32,125 bases of DNA from Aquimarina agarivorans (GCF_000218485.1 NZ_AFPB01000151.1:1-32125); one strand, 5' to 3'; shown: positions 1-9,020, numbered from the stretch's first letter. Notes: generated by a model from the sequence alone, not told the origin. Program-made: numbers and translations.

Positions 1-42
1 AGTTTCGCTATTTTTATCATCTACATTTTTACATTTTTTACT

Positions 43-1065
43 TTGAATACTAATTTAGATCCATCTGGAGAAAATTTTACTCCTCAAGAACACGATATTG
101 AAAGAGCTTTACGTCCGTTAAGTTTTGGTGATTTTGCTGGACAGTCTCAAGTGCTTGAAAATTTAGAGGTTTTTGTGAAGGCTGCAAATATGCGAGGGGA
201 ATCATTAGATCATACATTATTTCATGGACCTCCTGGTTTGGGCAAAACAACTTTAGCACATATATTAGCTAATGAGTTGGGTGTAGGCATTAAAATTACT
301 TCGGGTCCTGTGTTGGATAAGCCAGGAGATTTGGCTGGGTTGCTCACAAACCTTGAGCCAAGGGATGTGTTATTTATTGACGAAATTCACCGTTTAAGTC
401 CCGTTGTGGAAGAGTATTTATATTCGGCCATGGAAGATTTTAAGATAGATATCATGATTGAAAGTGGGCCAAATGCAAGGACAGTGCAAATTCATTTAGA
501 TGAATTTACCTTGATTGGCGCTACTACTCGATCAGGGTTATTGACTTCGCCGATGCGAGCTAGATTTGGAATACAATCAAGGTTACAGTATTATACTACG
601 GAATTACTAGCAGGAATTGTTGAGCGTAGTGCCAGTATTTTAAATGTACCGATTAACGTACGTGCGGCAATTGAAATAGCAGGAAGGAGCAGGGGAACAC
701 CCCGAATAGCTAATGCCTTGTTGAGAAGGGTGCGTGATTTTGCCCAAATAAAGGGAAATGGTTCAATTGATATTGAAATTTCCAAATTTGCCTTAAAAGC
801 GCTTAATGTAGATGCGCATGGTTTAGATGAAATGGACAACAAGATATTGTTAACACTCATTGACAAGTTTAAAGGTGGTCCAGTAGGAATAACTACACTT
901 GCAACTGCAGTAAGTGAAAGTGCAGAAACTATTGAAGAAGTTTATGAACCTTTTTTAATTCAGCAAGGATTTATTATGCGTACGCCAAGGGGTAGAGAAG
1001 TTACAGAGTTAGCTTATACTCATTTAGGAAAAACCAGAGGTCCAGTGCAGGGAGGTCTGTTTTAG
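43..1065 (+). CDS. ruvB: Holliday junction branch-migration helicase RuvB
   Basis: ATPase motor of the RuvAB complex, which drives branch migration of Holliday junctions during recombinational repair in the cytoplasm. The 340-residue product is full length for the family. Visible: N-terminal RuvB segment ([11 protein letters not shown], residues 24-34), Walker A GPPGLGKT at 62-69, Walker B FIDE with D113-E114, the GATTRSG sensor segment, the RARFG arginine-finger region, and a C-terminal winged helix with RTPRGR. The chosen start is TTG; the frame is open to the window edge but has no ATG, and the N-terminus as called fits flavobacterial RuvB. The upstream gene is outside the window. Identity is very secure; only the start codon is open. 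Confidence 0.97.
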   Translation: MNTNLDPSGENFTPQEHDIERALRPLSFGDFAGQSQVLENLEVFVKAANMRGESLDHTLFHGPPGLGKTTLAHILANELGVGIKITSGPVLDKPGDLAGLLTNLEPRDVLFIDEIHRLSPVVEEYLYSAMEDFKIDIMIESGPNARTVQIHLDEFTLIGATTRSGLLTSPMRARFGIQSRLQYYTTELLAGIVERSASILNVPINVRAAIEIAGRSRGTPRIANALLRRVRDFAQIKGNGSIDIEISKFALKALNVDAHGLDEMDNKILLTLIDKFKGGPVGITTLATAVSESAETIEEVYEPFLIQQGFIMRTPRGREVTELAYTHLGKTRGPVQGGLF

Positions 1066-1281
1066 TTTATCGTTTTCAGTTTCTTTTGATTATTTATAAA
1101 TTCTAATTCTGTTCTTTGAAATTCAAGCGATAGTTTGCAGTTGTAAGTCATAGTTATCATTTTTTGTCTCAATTGGGTGTTCTTTTTGTCATAACACATA
1201 ATTGTTTGGAACAAAACTACGTTATGCTTGAAGATTATTACACTGCAATTACTGAGTGAGATAACGAACAACTAACAACAA
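1066..1281. other. Intergenic region without recognisable gene
   Basis: AT-rich spacer between the convergent ends of ruvB and the metalloprotease gene. A 69-codon minus-strand reading frame crosses it but has no family signature and no clear ribosome binding site. No convincing hairpin terminator was seen. Confidence 0.5.
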
Positions 1282-2100
1282 TTACCGCCCTCCATTAGCT
1301 TGTAAGTCTTTAATACATAAAGGATCAAGTTCCAGAACTCGAATACTGCCCATTAAATCGCTTTCAAAAAGCGCATTGGCTTGCATAAGGCAACCTTTAA
1401 CATTACAATGTCTGTTAGGAATCCCGTTTTCATCCACATCCTCGTGTTGGCTTTGTAATCGAGTACCTAAATTGACTAACCCCAATAAATGGCAAAATTC
1501 ATGTTGTAATGTAAAGGTTTCAATTTGGGTTAATATATCTTTTCTTCTTTTTTCATTTTGTATAGGACTGGTAAGGTTTCGTAATGTGTTTTCGTAGACT
1601 ACTATGGATGTATTTCTATACGCTGAACCTAGTACTATATTGTTGTCCATGTGACCCTCATGCATATCGGTTTCATCATCACTAGGTTTTGCTGTTGCAT
1701 CAGAAAAATAAATAAAAACTGCATGCTCGGAAGGGGTACTTAATTGAGTTCTGTTTTTTTGTTCAATACTATCAATTTGTTGAATGGTAAGCTTTTCTTT
1801 ATTTGTACTTTCAATACTGCGCTGTACCAATTTAATACCATTGGGTTTAAACGTTCTTTTTTCGATAAAATCTTTTAAGTTTTCAACAGCTTCTTTGCTG
1901 GGTTCAAAACCTTTTACTGATACTAGTTCTAAAACTAAACTCTGGTGTGTTTTAGCACTCAATAATTCGTTAGCGGAATCGCCAGTTGTTTGTAAATTTA
2001 AAATCCTCGGATTTGGAGTAGGAGTTGACTCCTCGCTCTCACAGGCAATAATGAAAAATGTTAGTGCAAATACTTTAAAAAAAGTCTTAATTGGTATCAT
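1282..2100 (-). CDS. Surface lipoprotein metalloprotease, archaemetzincin-like
   Basis: Predicted zinc peptidase anchored as a lipoprotein. The 272-residue product has a signal peptide ending in lipobox IIAC (Cys20). The acidic residues after it (CESEE) resemble the Bacteroidota signal that sends lipoproteins to the cell surface. The zinc motif HEFCHLLG is at 200-207. It is followed by QHED (H219) and by HC-x4-CLM at 231-239, which looks like the HC-x4-CxM element of archaemetzincins; a lone Cys262 lies where that family has a CxxC. The residue in the usual third zinc-ligand position is Asn210, so H219 or H231 probably replaces it. Similar flavobacterial proteins are annotated as membrane metalloproteases. 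The ATG at 2100-2098 is the only plausible start. Substrate unknown. Confidence 0.75.
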   Translation of the reverse strand: MIPIKTFFKVFALTFFIIACESEESTPTPNPRILNLQTTGDSANELLSAKTHQSLVLELVSVKGFEPSKEAVENLKDFIEKRTFKPNGIKLVQRSIESTNKEKLTIQQIDSIEQKNRTQLSTPSEHAVFIYFSDATAKPSDDETDMHEGHMDNNIVLGSAYRNTSIVVYENTLRNLTSPIQNEKRRKDILTQIETFTLQHEFCHLLGLVNLGTRLQSQHEDVDENGIPNRHCNVKGCLMQANALFESDLMGSIRVLELDPLCIKDLQANGGR

Positions 2101-2122
2101 TATTTTGAATTTATTACATTTG
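2091..2122 (+). promoter_or_regulatory. Bacteroidota-type promoter of the DUF2059 gene
   Basis: TTG at 2091-2093, 21 bases, then TACATTTG at 2115-2122, a full match to the -7 consensus TAnnTTTG. It lies 27 bases before the ATG at 2149. The -33 element falls inside the first codons of the divergent metalloprotease gene. Confidence 0.65.
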
Positions 2123-2148
2123 TTTCACACAATAAAAATCAATTATTT

Positions 2149-2682
2149 ATGAAAAACAGGTTTATAGGTTTAGTATTATTTTTTATTATATCCTTACAAT
2201 CAATAGCGCAGCAGCCAACTTTAACGGAGTCAGTAACGCAATATTTAAATATTAACGGAACAACTGAGCAATATGAACATGCAGTAAGTTCCTTACTAGT
2301 AATGTTAAAACAACAATATGCATCAAAAAATGTTCCAGATACCGTATGGGATGAATTAAGTCAGCATAAACCTACAGCAATCAATCAAATTAAGGCAATG
2401 TTGGTATCCGCTTATCGTAGTCATTTTGATCAGGTGGAGATAAATGATATGATTGATTTTTATAAAACACCTACGGGGCAACAAATGATTAAAGATCAAA
2501 CAAAATTAACCCAAGAGGATCGCGATAAAATGTCATTTTTTTATAATTCTCCAACAGGAAAAAAAATATTGGATGAAAGTGATGCGCTTAATAAATCAGT
2601 GAGTGAAATTAGTGAAAACTGGAGTAGAGGTTTGTATAAATCAATGACGGCATTATTAGCCGAAAAAGGGTACGTGTTATAA
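2149..2682 (+). CDS. Secreted DUF2059 domain protein
   Basis: A 177-residue exported protein of unknown molecular function. Residues 1-20 form a signal peptide (hydrophobic core GLVLFFIISL, likely cleavage after SIA or AQ). The mature part is mostly helical and carries the DUF2059 hallmark FYKTPTGQQM near residue 105, echoed by FFYNSPTGKKI about 25 residues later. DUF2059 proteins are common periplasmic proteins of Bacteroidota and Proteobacteria. The gene is divergent from the metalloprotease and convergent with the methyltransferase, sharing its last six bases with that gene's 3' end. A full -33/-7 promoter lies just upstream, so it is probably monocistronic. Confidence 0.85.
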   Translation: MKNRFIGLVLFFIISLQSIAQQPTLTESVTQYLNINGTTEQYEHAVSSLLVMLKQQYASKNVPDTVWDELSQHKPTAINQIKAMLVSAYRSHFDQVEINDMIDFYKTPTGQQMIKDQTKLTQEDRDKMSFFYNSPTGKKILDESDALNKSVSEISENWSRGLYKSMTALLAEKGYVL

Positions 2683-3381
2683 AGTTAGCTTAGCTAAATA
2701 ATCGTAGTGGTTGCCTTCGGTAATTAATTCACATTTAAAATCATGAACTATAGCAGCTCGCTGTAGGGTGTTATAATCAACATACAACCAGTCAAATTTT
2801 TGGCTGATTTTGTTTTTATATTCTAATTGATAGTTCATTTCTCCGTAATAACCTTGGGAGGCGTCAACCCAGTATTCACCATTTTCGTTTTCAAATAAAT
2901 AAATTAAGTCCGATGAGTCAATTAAAACTTGACCGCCAGGATTTAATAAGGTTTTTAGCGCATCAAAAAATAATTTGAACTTATTTAAAGTGCCAACTAT
3001 ACCGCTACCATTCATTAATAATAAAATAGTATCATAAGTTCCCTTGTGGCTATAAAAGTCTTCCGTAAAGGCGGAGTTCACCCCTCTTTTTTTGCAAATA
3101 GTAATCGCTCCGGCAGAAGTGTCAATGGCAGTAACCTTAAGTTTGACATTGTTCTGTAAAAATAAGGAATGACTACCTGCACCGCATCCAACATCAAGTA
3201 CGTTGCCATAGGATAAATTGAGTGCTTTTTGTTCTATTTTGGGCATTTCAGCGTATGACCTGAAAAGGTAGGGTACAGGAATTTCGTCATCATCAAATTC
3301 ACTTGATTTCACCGTAATTGAGTTGTCAATGCCTGAAGTAAAGTGGTCAGTAATAGCAGCGCCAAAAATATCATTTTCCAT
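2677..3381 (-). CDS. Class I SAM-dependent methyltransferase
   Basis: A 234-residue Rossmann-fold methyltransferase. Motif I is VLDVGCGAGSH at 61-71. The acidic end of strand 2 is AID (D87), which should bind the ribose of S-adenosylmethionine. A motif IV-like stretch DTILLLMNGSGIVG follows, then LLNPGGQVLIDSSD, typical of motif VI. The substrate cannot be read from the sequence; the domain arrangement suggests a small molecule more than RNA. The start at 3381 is 34 bases from the ATG of the divergent Cys-cluster gene, so the two share a short promoter region. The 3' end overlaps the DUF2059 gene by six bases on the other strand. Confidence 0.85.
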   Translation of the reverse strand: MENDIFGAAITDHFTSGIDNSITVKSSEFDDDEIPVPYLFRSYAEMPKIEQKALNLSYGNVLDVGCGAGSHSLFLQNNVKLKVTAIDTSAGAITICKKRGVNSAFTEDFYSHKGTYDTILLLMNGSGIVGTLNKFKLFFDALKTLLNPGGQVLIDSSDLIYLFENENGEYWVDASQGYYGEMNYQLEYKNKISQKFDWLYVDYNTLQRAAIVHDFKCELITEGNHYDYLAKLTL

Positions 3382-3402
3382 GGTGGGTGTAAAGTTATGT
3401 TA

Positions 3403-3410
3403 TACATTTG
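3403..3410 (+). promoter_or_regulatory. -7 element TACATTTG just before a start codon
   Basis: Exact TAnnTTTG match ending five bases before the ATG at 3415. Transcription would start at or next to the start codon, which predicts a leaderless or nearly leaderless mRNA for the Cys-cluster protein. No TTG is seen at the ideal -33 spacing. Confidence 0.5.
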
Positions 3411-3414
3411 CTGT

Positions 3415-3933
3415 ATGCAAGAGGAAATTGATAAGCTAACCCAACAAGCTAAAGAGCAATATAAAGAAAATAAAAAGTTTTTAGAGCGCTTACGCCAGAA
3501 ACCACCAAAAAAACTGGACGTATTGATGCAAGATTTGCATGAAAAAACTTTTGACCAGATTGATTGTTTGGAGTGTGCTAACTGTTGTAAGACTACCGCA
3601 CCTATTATTACTGATCGAGACACTGAGCGCATTGCAAAACATTTGAAAATGAAAGCTGTAGATTTTGAAAAAAAATACGTAACCGTAGATAACGATGGAG
3701 ATCAGGTATTTAAAAATACTCCCTGCGAATTTTTAGCATCCGACAACTATTGCTTAATTTATAATGTGCGTCCCAAAGCTTGTTCGGAATATCCACATAC
3801 CAATCGAAAACGCTTTCACCAGCTAAATCACGTTACTCTCGCAAATACTTCAATTTGTCCAGCTACTTTAAAAATTGTTGAAAAATTAAAAGAGCAGTTT
3901 GGAGTATTAAACAAAAAGGAGAAACAGCGTTAG
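3415..3933 (+). CDS. YkgJ-family cysteine cluster protein
   Basis: A 172-residue protein with the conserved Cys pattern of the YkgJ/CxxCxxCC family: C51, C54, C57, C58 (CLECANCC), then C104, C113, C123 (RPKACSEYP) and C148. The family is thought to chelate iron or zinc; its function is not settled. Residues 1-45 are charged and probably helical. The ATG at 3415 was chosen because the frame upstream would run through the divergent methyltransferase start and through the TACATTTG promoter element. The stop overlaps the convergent DUF3817 gene by four bases. Confidence 0.88.
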   Translation: MQEEIDKLTQQAKEQYKENKKFLERLRQKPPKKLDVLMQDLHEKTFDQIDCLECANCCKTTAPIITDRDTERIAKHLKMKAVDFEKKYVTVDNDGDQVFKNTPCEFLASDNYCLIYNVRPKACSEYPHTNRKRFHQLNHVTLANTSICPATLKIVEKLKEQFGVLNKKEKQR

Positions 3934-4205
3934 TTTTTTAAATACTTTTTGTCAGCCCAAAAGGTACCAAAAGGAATAATTGAGCATGCTAAAATAAGGG
4001 CTGTTTTTTTGGTAGACCAATTTAATTCTGCTTTGAGCAAAAATGTAAAAACAACATATCCTAAAAATAAAACGCCATGAATCATGCCAATGATTTTGTT
4101 GGGCATAGGATTTTCAAATAGGTATTTTAAGGGCATGGTTACAAAAAGGATCACTAAAAACGAAATGCCTTCCAACAGAGCAAGTATTCTAAATTTTTGA
4201 AGCAT
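3930..4205 (-). CDS. DUF3817 family small membrane protein
   Basis: A 91-residue integral membrane protein. The family signature is visible at the N-terminus (LLEGISFLVILFVTMPLKY) and in the segment GMIHGVLFLGYVVF. Three hydrophobic segments are seen, at about residues 8-26, 39-58 and 68-83. Function is unknown; the family is widespread in Bacteroidota and Actinobacteria. The ATG is at 4205-4203. The gene lies 39 bases downstream of the DUF1343 gene on the same strand, so co-transcription is possible. Confidence 0.85.
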   Translation of the reverse strand: MLQKFRILALLEGISFLVILFVTMPLKYLFENPMPNKIIGMIHGVLFLGYVVFTFLLKAELNWSTKKTALILACSIIPFGTFWADKKYLKN

Positions 4206-4244
4206 ATGTTAATTTTATTGGTAAATATAATTTAGAAAAAGTGA

Positions 4245-5525
4245 TTAAGGATATAGCAAATACTTTTTTCTTATTAATTTAAAGTGGTCTAAATCTTTTT
4301 GCCACGATGCTCTTATTTCTTTTTCGGATACTCCCGATGTAATTTGCTTTCTTAACTGATCTGTACCTGCTAGTTTTTCAAAAAACGAAGTAAAAAAATC
4401 GTCTTTATTCAGGCTTTCCTTGTAAGCTTTAAGTAACCATTTTAAGTTTAATTGACTTAGTTTTTTGTGATTCTTTAAATTTTCTCCAAAACAGAGTTCG
4501 TATTCAAATTTTGGATGTTTTGCACCAGCTTTAGGCACTGGCGTAAAACTAAAATCGGTTTTTGGCAATTGCGGAGCACCATAAATTTGAAATTGTAAAT
4601 CAGTTCCACGACCTACGCTGATTCTAGTGCCTTCAAACAAACACAAGCTAGGATACAAATTAATAGATTGGTCGTTAGGTAAATTTGGAGACGGCTTAAC
4701 GGGTAATGAATATGCTGTATTATGAGTGTAGTTTTTTAGTGGAATAACGGTTAATTCACACAGGGAGCTGTTTTGCAGCCAACCTTCGCCATTAATCATT
4801 TGGGCATATTCACCAATAGTCATTCCATGCACAATTGGTATTGGATGTAATCCTACAAAGCTTTTGTATGCAGCTTTTCTAATTGGACCATCTATGTAAT
4901 GACCATTTGGATTGGGCCGGTCTAAAACAATAACTGGAATTTTAGCTTCTGCGCAAGCTTCCATAATATAGTGTAATGTGGAAATGTAGGTGTAAAATCG
5001 AGCTCCCACGTCTTGAACATCAAACACTACAAGATCAATCCCCGAAAGCATTTTTTGACTAGGTTTTTTATTCTTCCCGTAAAGGGAAACTATTGGTAAT
5101 CCAGTAGCAACATCTTTACCATTTTTAACAACCTCGCCCGCATCGGCCGTTCCTCGGAATCCATGCTCAGGAGCAAATACTTTTTTTATATGTATTTGAT
5201 GCTTAAGTAAGGTGTCTACCAAATGAACGGTTTGTTTGTTTTTACTAAAAACAATACTAGTTGGATTTCCTACAATGGCAATATTTTTTTTTGTAAGAAG
5301 TTTAATATACGTATCAATTTGCGCAGCACCTGTCAGTATCGGTTTTTTAAACGATTTGCTTACTGGTGTTACGAGTGAATCATTCGTTTTTAGAACAGTG
5401 TTTTTAGTTGTATTTGGTATTCCACAAGAAAATAAAGGAAAGACAAGTATTAAAAATGTATTTTTGAAAAAGGTCAGTAACCAAGAAAAACATATTTTTC
5501 GAAGATTAAATAGATTCTTATACAT
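4245..5525 (-). CDS. DUF1343 lipoprotein, NamZ-like exo-N-acetylmuramidase
   Basis: A 426-residue lipoprotein of the DUF1343 (YbbC/NamZ) family. Characterised members (glycoside hydrolase family GH171) release N-acetylmuramic acid from the non-reducing end of peptidoglycan fragments, so a role in cell-wall turnover or recycling is likely. Visible: long N-terminus, membrane segment at 17-33, lipobox LFSC with Cys34; then FAPEHGFRGTADAGE (117-131), DLVVFDVQDVGARFYTY (164-180), VLDRPNPNG and a PSPNLPN segment, all family hallmarks. No MurNAc-6-phosphate etherase or anhydroMurNAc kinase gene is nearby. The ATG at 5525-5523 shares base 5525 with the TTG start of the divergent permease. Fold assignment is secure; the substrate is inferred from the family. 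Confidence 0.88.
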   Translation of the reverse strand: MYKNLFNLRKICFSWLLTFFKNTFLILVFPLFSCGIPNTTKNTVLKTNDSLVTPVSKSFKKPILTGAAQIDTYIKLLTKKNIAIVGNPTSIVFSKNKQTVHLVDTLLKHQIHIKKVFAPEHGFRGTADAGEVVKNGKDVATGLPIVSLYGKNKKPSQKMLSGIDLVVFDVQDVGARFYTYISTLHYIMEACAEAKIPVIVLDRPNPNGHYIDGPIRKAAYKSFVGLHPIPIVHGMTIGEYAQMINGEGWLQNSSLCELTVIPLKNYTHNTAYSLPVKPSPNLPNDQSINLYPSLCLFEGTRISVGRGTDLQFQIYGAPQLPKTDFSFTPVPKAGAKHPKFEYELCFGENLKNHKKLSQLNLKWLLKAYKESLNKDDFFTSFFEKLAGTDQLRKQITSGVSEKEIRASWQKDLDHFKLIRKKYLLYP

Positions 5526-6757
5526 TGAATTTTGAGTATTTCATAGCCCAAAGGCTGATTAAAGAAAAGGCTTTTGCCAAAAATATTTCATCGCCTATTG
5601 TAAAAATAGCTATTATAGCTATCGCGTTAGGCGTTGTAATGATGCTTATTGCAATCGCCACTGGTGTTGGTTTGCAATGTAAAATTCGTGAAAAGATAGC
5701 ACTTTTTAATGGACATATAGAAATTTCTAATTTCGACAATAATTCAAGTCAGGTTTCGGTTAGGCCAATACCTACAAAACAAACTTTTTATCCTAATTTT
5801 ACTGAGGTTCCTGAAGTAACGCATATACAGGGTGTGGCAACTAAAGCTGGAATTGTGCGTACGTCTACTGATTTTGAAGGTATTTTGGTAAAAGGAGTAG
5901 GGGCTGATTACAAGTGGGACGTTTTTGAAACTTACCTTGAACAAGGCAGGTTGCCTGATTATAAAAATAAATTGAATGAAGAAATTCTAATTTCAAGTTA
6001 TTTGGCAAAACGTTTAGGTTACAAGTTAGGTGATAAAGTGGTAACTTACTTTTTGAAAAATGATAAGGCGCGCACTAATTTAAGGTCTTTTACGGTAGTG
6101 GGGATTTACAATTCGGGGTACGAGGATTTTGACAAAACATTTTTAATTGCTGATATTAGGCATATACAACGCTTAAACAAATGGAAAAAAGATCAAGTTG
6201 GGTCTTTTGAAGTTTTTGTATCCGATTTTGATGCCGTAAACCGTATTAATGCTTCAGTATATAAAAGCATTCCTTCTAATTTGGACAGCGCATCAATAGC
6301 TCAAAAATATGGCAATATTTTTCAGTGGTTGGACATGTTTGATTTCAACATTGCTGGAATTATCGGTATAATGATATTAGTAGCAGCCATAAATATGATT
6401 ACTGCAATTTTAGTACTTATTTTAGAACGCACACAATTAATTGGCATGCTTAAAGCAATGGGAAGTTCCAATGTAAGTATTCGAAAAATTTTTATGTACA
6501 ACGCTACTTATATAATATTGAAAGGTCTTTTTTGGGGCAATACAATAGGTTTAGCCTTAATTGCCATTCAGCATTATTTTAAAGTAATTACACTCAACCC
6601 TTCGGATTACTATGTAAAGTATGCTCCAGTACATATAAATGTGCAACAAATTTTAGCGTTAAATATGGGGACTTTGGTATTGTGCGTTTTAGTACTTTGG
6701 ATACCGTCGTATGTAATAACTAAAATTGCTCCTATTAAAGCGATCAAATTTCAATAA
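5525..6757 (+). CDS. FtsX/LolE-type ABC transporter permease
   Basis: A 410-residue inner-membrane permease of the MacB/LolE/FtsX superfamily. One N-terminal membrane segment (about 24-48) is followed by a large periplasmic MacB-like core domain (about 50-265). Three C-terminal membrane segments follow (about 272-297, 329-350, 376-398), with the coupling segment LERTQLIGMLKAMGSS between the first two. Such permeases move lipoproteins or transmit force to cell-wall enzymes. No cognate ATPase gene is in the window, so the partner must be elsewhere. The start is TTG at 5525; no in-frame ATG precedes residue M39, which is inside the first membrane segment, so the TTG is credible. The promoter must lie within the divergent DUF1343 coding sequence. 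Confidence 0.87.
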   Translation: MNFEYFIAQRLIKEKAFAKNISSPIVKIAIIAIALGVVMMLIAIATGVGLQCKIREKIALFNGHIEISNFDNNSSQVSVRPIPTKQTFYPNFTEVPEVTHIQGVATKAGIVRTSTDFEGILVKGVGADYKWDVFETYLEQGRLPDYKNKLNEEILISSYLAKRLGYKLGDKVVTYFLKNDKARTNLRSFTVVGIYNSGYEDFDKTFLIADIRHIQRLNKWKKDQVGSFEVFVSDFDAVNRINASVYKSIPSNLDSASIAQKYGNIFQWLDMFDFNIAGIIGIMILVAAINMITAILVLILERTQLIGMLKAMGSSNVSIRKIFMYNATYIILKGLFWGNTIGLALIAIQHYFKVITLNPSDYYVKYAPVHINVQQILALNMGTLVLCVLVLWIPSYVITKIAPIKAIKFQ

Positions 6758-6776
6758 ATGTGTATCAGGGCTAATT

Positions 6777-7343
6777 ATGGAACTAAAACTTGTTGAAAAC
6801 AATTCGGAACTGCATCAAATTTTAGCGATTCAAAAAGCAAATCACTAGACTACTATTTCACAAAGTGATCAAAAAGAAAAAGGATTCGTAACTGTGATTC
6901 ATAATTTTGAAACCATAAAAAAGCTAAATGATAATGCTGCTCATGTAATTGCTGTTATTGATAATAAAGTGGTAGGTTATGCACTTGTAATGCTTACTGC
7001 ATTTAAAAATTTGGTTCCTGTACTAGTGCCCATGTTTACCACATTTGAAATAATCAGGTTTAATGGATGCTTAACTTAATACCTTAAATTATTACGTTAT
7101 GGGGCAAATTTGTGTAGCATTAAAATATAAGCGACAGGGTATTTTTAAAGCATTATATGTATGCACAAACAAGTATACGCTGAAAAAATTGATTATTGCG
7201 TCACTGAAGTTTCATCAAGTAATAAACCTTCTATGCATGCGCATTTGGCTATAGGATTTGTAGTTATTCATACGTTTACTGATGCTACGGATACATGGAA
7301 TGTGTTACTGTGGGATTGGACAAGGGATAGTATTTATCCTTAA
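6777..7343 (+). pseudogene. Decayed GNAT-family N-acetyltransferase
   Basis: Remnant of a GNAT acetyltransferase of about 188 residues. The frame opens at ATG 6777 (MELKLVENNSELHQILAIQK) and meets a TAG at 6846. It reads on in the same frame through GFVTVIHNFETIKK and NKVVGYALVML to a stop at 7077. Homology continues in another frame near 7090 with YYVMGQICVALKYKRQGIFK, the acetyl-CoA-binding motif A with Q/RxxG. It then returns to the first frame at about 7161 for DYCVTEVSSSNKPSMHAH and FTDATDTWNVLLWDW. One nonsense change and two frameshifts make it non-functional. No read is available to rule out sequencing error, but three independent lesions favour real decay. Confidence 0.85.
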
Positions 7344-7515
7344 ATAATAGCTTAATATATGTAGCCTTGTTAATAATAGGGGTATTTATAAAAAAGTAAA
7401 GTTAGTAGCTGTTAAATTAATTTGTTCAAAGTCAGTATTTTGTTTTGGTTTACTAGTGTTTTAATACATAACCAATAAATATTTCATAAAATAGTTTAGT
7501 CTAATCAAAAACGGT
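7344..7515. other. Spacer upstream of guaB
   Basis: AT-rich non-coding spacer between the GNAT remnant and the guaB promoter. No terminator or riboswitch-like structure was recognised. Confidence 0.4.
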
Positions 7516-7523
7516 TATATTTG
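7516..7523 (+). promoter_or_regulatory. guaB -7 element TATATTTG
   Basis: Exact TAnnTTTG match, 24 bases before the guaB ATG at 7548. A proper TTG -33 element is not evident; GTTTAG at 7494-7499 is the nearest candidate. Confidence 0.6.
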
Positions 7524-7547
7524 CATGCAATTAAATCCTTAATTGCC

Positions 7548-9020
7548 ATGATAGCACACGAATCAAAAATTGTTGGAGAAGGTTTAACTTACGATGACGT
7601 TTTATTAGTCCCAGCATTTTCTGAAATCCTTCCCAGAGAGGTTAGCATTCAAACAAAATTTACAAGAAACATTACCATTAATGTGCCAATCATTTCGGCT
7701 GCAATGGATACCGTGACTGAATCGAGCATGGCAATTGCTATGGCTCGTGAGGGTGGTATTGGCGTGTTGCATAAAAACATGACCATTGAACAACAAGCAG
7801 GAGAAGTTAGAAAAGTAAAGCGTGCTGAAAGTGGAATGATTATCGATCCAGTAACCTTGCCTTTAACTGCTGTAGTTGGCGATGCAAAAGCCAATATGCG
7901 CGAACATAGAATTGGCGGTATACCCATTGTTGATAATGATGGCAAGCTGGCAGGGATAGTTACCAATAGGGATTTACGCTTTGAAAAAAATGAAGAAAGA
8001 CCTTTAACTGAGGTGATGACGGGAACTAACTTGGTTACAGTTTCGGAAGGAACAAATTTAAAGGACGCTGAAGTTATTTTACAGCAAAACAAAATTGAAA
8101 AATTACCTGTTGTAAATAAAGATAACAAATTAGTAGGGTTAATCACTTTTAGAGATATTACTAAATTAACTCAAAAACCAAATGCAAATAAAGATCAGTT
8201 TGGGCGTTTACGTGTAGCAGCAGCCTTGGGGGTTACTGCCGATGCAGTGGAGCGCGCAAGTGCTTTAGTTGCCGTTGGGGTTGATGCTGTTATTATTGAT
8301 ACTGCGCATGGTCATACTAAAGGTGTGGTTAATGTATTAAAGCAGGTTAAGGAAGCTTTTCCTGACTTAGAGGTAGTTGTGGGTAATATTGCAACTGCTG
8401 ATGCAGCAAAATATTTAGTTGAAGCAGGAGCGGATGCCGTAAAAGTTGGTATTGGTCCAGGATCAATTTGTACTACACGTGTTGTGGCAGGAGTTGGATT
8501 TCCTCAATTTTCAGCAGTATTAGAAGTAGCAGCAGCTATAAAAGGTTCTGGAGTGCCAGTTATTGCCGATGGAGGGATACGTTACACTGGAGATATTCCA
8601 AAAGCGATTGCTGCTGGTGCCGACTGTGTAATGCTAGGTTCCTTACTGGCAGGTACAAAAGAATCACCAGGAGAAACTATTATTTACGAGGGAAGAAAGT
8701 TTAAATCTTACCGAGGTATGGGATCTGTTGAGGCTATGAAAAAAGGATCAAAAGATCGTTATTTTCAAGATGTGGAAGATGATATTAAAAAACTAGTGCC
8801 AGAGGGAATTGTTGGTAGAGTAGCCTATAAAGGAGAATTGAATGAAAGTATTCATCAGTTTGTTGGAGGTTTACGTGCAGGTATGGGATATTGTGGTGCA
8901 GGAACTATTGAAGATTTAAAAGAGAATGGACGTTTTGTGAAAATTACAGCAAGCGGAATTAATGAAAGTCATCCGCATGATGTTACCATTACAAAGGAAG
9001 CACCTAATTATTCAAGGTAA
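7548..9020 (+). CDS. guaB: Inosine-5'-monophosphate dehydrogenase
   Basis: Catalyses the NAD-dependent oxidation of IMP to XMP, the committed step of guanine nucleotide synthesis. The 490-residue product is typical in length. The TIM barrel is interrupted by two CBS domains (about 97-210; [20 protein letters not shown] and [19 protein letters not shown]). The active-site loop [11 protein letters not shown] holds catalytic Cys308. The flap carries SYRGMGS and GSKDRYFQ, and [12 protein letters not shown] holds the catalytic Arg. A longer frame from a TTG at 7521 exists, but that TTG is part of the -7 element and the ATG at 7548 gives the standard N-terminus ([15 protein letters not shown]). The gene ends in a terminator shared with the convergent yceI gene. 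Confidence 0.97.
   Translation: MIAHESKIVGEGLTYDDVLLVPAFSEILPREVSIQTKFTRNITINVPIISAAMDTVTESSMAIAMAREGGIGVLHKNMTIEQQAGEVRKVKRAESGMIIDPVTLPLTAVVGDAKANMREHRIGGIPIVDNDGKLAGIVTNRDLRFEKNEERPLTEVMTGTNLVTVSEGTNLKDAEVILQQNKIEKLPVVNKDNKLVGLITFRDITKLTQKPNANKDQFGRLRVAAALGVTADAVERASALVAVGVDAVIIDTAHGHTKGVVNVLKQVKEAFPDLEVVVGNIATADAAKYLVEAGADAVKVGIGPGSICTTRVVAGVGFPQFSAVLEVAAAIKGSGVPVIADGGIRYTGDIPKAIAAGADCVMLGSLLAGTKESPGETIIYEGRKFKSYRGMGSVEAMKKGSKDRYFQDVEDDIKKLVPEGIVGRVAYKGELNESIHQFVGGLRAGMGYCGAGTIEDLKENGRFVKITASGINESHPHDVTITKEAPNYSR

Noticed and set aside
1062..1271. 69-residue frame on the minus strand downstream of ruvB
   Set aside because: No family signature, no clear ribosome binding site, starts inside an AT-rich spacer and ends within the ruvB 3' end; likely chance.
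7510..7525. Sigma-54 element at the guaB promoter
   Set aside because: GG and GC are eight bases apart, not ten.
7344..7547. Purine riboswitch upstream of guaB
   Set aside because: The leader after the -7 element is only about 20 bases and no aptamer-like stems are visible.
7649..8146. 165-residue antisense frame inside guaB
   Set aside because: Lies wholly opposite the conserved CBS region of guaB and has a Ser/Leu/Ile-rich composition typical of antisense shadows.
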